From assembly GCA_049975385.1 (NCBI GenBank), contig JBNGDO010000205.1, forward strand, positions 1 to 6,458: a stretch of DNA of 6,458 nt. The letters are read 5' to 3'. Below are positions 5,959-6,458 of the stretch, piece by piece (position 1 is the stretch's first letter; the number at the start of each line of letters is the position of its first letter). The position numbers were made by a program, and so were the translations under genes. This stretch comes from DSWT01 sp049975385 (GTDB lineage: Bacteria > Chloroflexota > Anaerolineae > B4-G1 > SLSP01). The notes below the pieces were generated by a model. It was not told where the DNA came from and did no database searches. It saw only the letters and a list, made by a program, of their open reading frames with translations.

Positions 5959-5986
5959 TTGCCCGCATTTGAGCCTGGGCTATAAT
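5959..5986 (+). promoter_or_regulatory. Sigma-70-like promoter of the small anchored-protein gene
   Basis: TATAAT at 5981-5986 is a perfect -10 box. TTGCCC at 5959-5964 fits the -35 consensus at 4/6 with 16-base spacing. It points at the gene starting at 6061 and implies a leader of about 68 bases, which contains direct repeats of TCGATGG (6001, 6045) and ATTCGACT (6010, 6033). Confidence 0.6.
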
Positions 5987-6049
5987 AACGCTGGATGTTA
6001 TCGATGGTTATTCGACTATCAGACTAAAGACGATTCGACTCGTTTCGAT

Positions 6050-6057
6050 GGAGGTGG
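6050..6057 (+). promoter_or_regulatory. Strong Shine-Dalgarno site of the gene at 6061
   Basis: GGAGGTGG ends three bases before ATG 6061; the GGAGGTG core is a near-perfect anti-Shine-Dalgarno match. It is the best evidence that this small frame is a real gene. Confidence 0.75.
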
Positions 6058-6060
6058 TCT

Positions 6061-6366
6061 ATGCAGATGCCGGTACAAAAGACGCGCGTGGTCGCGGGAA
6101 CGCCCATTGAAGTGGGAGAGCGCCGGCTGCTCCCTTCGGTTTTGGTGACGACGATGGAGGGCGGCGACGCTGGCTCCGGAGGCTTCTTCCGGTTCGTCAA
6201 AGCGCGTCCGGTTTCGGTCGTGGTCGAAGAGCCGGAGGGCGCGCGCTGGCTGGAAATCCCTAACACTACAGAGAACATCCTGAGCCAGATGGCAGCCGCC
6301 GGCGCGGGCATCGCTGTGGCGAGCGTGCTCTTGATGGCGTTACTGCATCTCGTGCGGAAGAGATAG
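6061..6366 (+). CDS. Small membrane-anchored protein, possibly GerW/YtfJ-like
   Basis: A 101-residue protein, probably real because it has both a perfect -10 box and a strong Shine-Dalgarno site. Residues 8-30 (TRVVAGTPIEVGERRLLPSV and on) look like two beta strands. A short Gly-rich turn (34-41) and ARPVSVVVEEPEGARWLEIP (48-67) follow, then a membrane helix at about 78-97 ending in a basic HLVRKR tail, which suggests a C-terminal anchor with the body on the other side of the membrane. The order 'G-x-P-[IV] strand, Gly-rich link, P-[IV] hydrophobic strand' recalls GerW/YtfJ proteins (PF09579), but the Gly-rich part is much shorter and such proteins usually lack this helix. That assignment is weak. 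The TAG stop lies inside the first unit of a tandem repeat. Confidence 0.7.
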   Translation: MQMPVQKTRVVAGTPIEVGERRLLPSVLVTTMEGGDAGSGGFFRFVKARPVSVVVEEPEGARWLEIPNTTENILSQMAAAGAGIAVASVLLMALLHLVRKR

Positions 6367-6414
6367 AGACAGAGAGATAGAGACAGAGAGAGGAGATAGA
6401 GAGAGGAGATAGAG
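6361..6414. repeat. GA-rich tandem repeats (two 14-mers, then two 13-mers)
   Basis: AGATAGAGACAGAG occurs twice in perfect tandem (6361-6374, 6375-6388), followed directly by AGAGGAGATAGAG twice in perfect tandem (6389-6401, 6402-6414). The whole stretch is almost pure purine on the plus strand. The array starts at the last codons of the small gene and supplies its stop. Confidence 0.85.
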
Positions 6415-6416
6415 AG

Positions 6417-6458
6417 ATTCGCTCATTCTCCATTCACTCATTCGCAATTCGTAATTCG
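6417..6458. repeat. ATTC-phased degenerate array at the window edge
   Basis: ATTC occurs at 6417, 6425, 6432, 6440, 6447 and 6454, spaced 8, 7, 8, 7 and 7 bases, often as ATTCG. The array is cut by the end of the window and may continue. Confidence 0.6.

Larger units (their letters stand above)
5696..6049. other. Gene-free divergent intergenic region dense in short repeats
   Basis: No convincing gene lies in this stretch between two divergently read genes. The 63-codon frame at 5737-5928 (minus) runs through repeats and a hairpin, and looks non-coding. From left to right it holds a 7-base tandem array (5730-5757), a GGCT/AGCC palindrome (5803-5816), a T-tailed hairpin (5825-5866), a second palindrome (5871-5884), an inverted repeat GCTGAA-G-TTCAGC (5910-5922), a short degenerate remnant of the 7-base repeat (5939-5952), a promoter-like site (5959-5986) and a leader with nested direct repeats (6001-6051). 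Confidence 0.7.

Noticed and set aside
6024..6311. Minus-strand frame of 95 codons opposite the small gene
   Set aside because: No ribosome-binding site, while the plus-strand frame has a promoter, a strong Shine-Dalgarno site and a sensible membrane helix.

Overview
The window looks like chromosomal DNA of an environmental bacterium, most plausibly a member of the Chloroflexota (Anaerolineae-like). This is an inference from the style of the transporter permeases (WDI-x-Y-x-x-IWGTR in place of the usual GRD-x-x-SR of DppC proteins) and from intergenic DNA rich in short repeats; no marker gene is present to prove it.

Layout. (1) Positions 1-2320, plus strand: a possible C-terminal scrap of an upstream gene, then a DppB-type and a DppC-type permease, each with a strong Shine-Dalgarno site. 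(2) 2338-2387: a strong hairpin in the 65-base convergent gap. (3) 2386-4403, minus strand: a second, different DppB/DppC pair whose genes overlap by four bases (ATGA). (4) 4404-4503: an intergenic palindrome made of three 10-base CACGAAT units per arm. (5) 4504-5649, minus strand: an unrecognised protein with about five membrane segments and a C-terminal soluble domain containing five cysteines. (6) 5696-6049: a gene-free divergent region with a 7-base tandem array, two short GGCT/AGCC palindromes, and a second copy of the 2338 hairpin family with a T7 tail. (7) 6061-6366, plus strand: a small protein with a C-terminal membrane anchor and a possible distant GerW/YtfJ-like body. (8) 6361-6458: GA-rich tandem repeats, then an ATTC-phased array running off the window end.

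Function. The two permease pairs would each form the heterodimeric membrane channel of an ABC importer of the peptide/opine/nickel family (PepT). No ATPase is present, and no complete solute-binding protein, so the substrates cannot be read from this window. The two pairs face each other and end at the shared hairpin. The membrane protein lies upstream of the second pair on the same strand, but the 100-base repeat between them makes co-transcription uncertain.

I do not see an obvious new defence system, mobile element with a transposase, CRISPR array or RNA gene. The most unusual content is the intergenic repeat structure: a hairpin family whose stem and loop are both conserved between two loci, and four distinct short-unit repeat arrays within about 2 kb.
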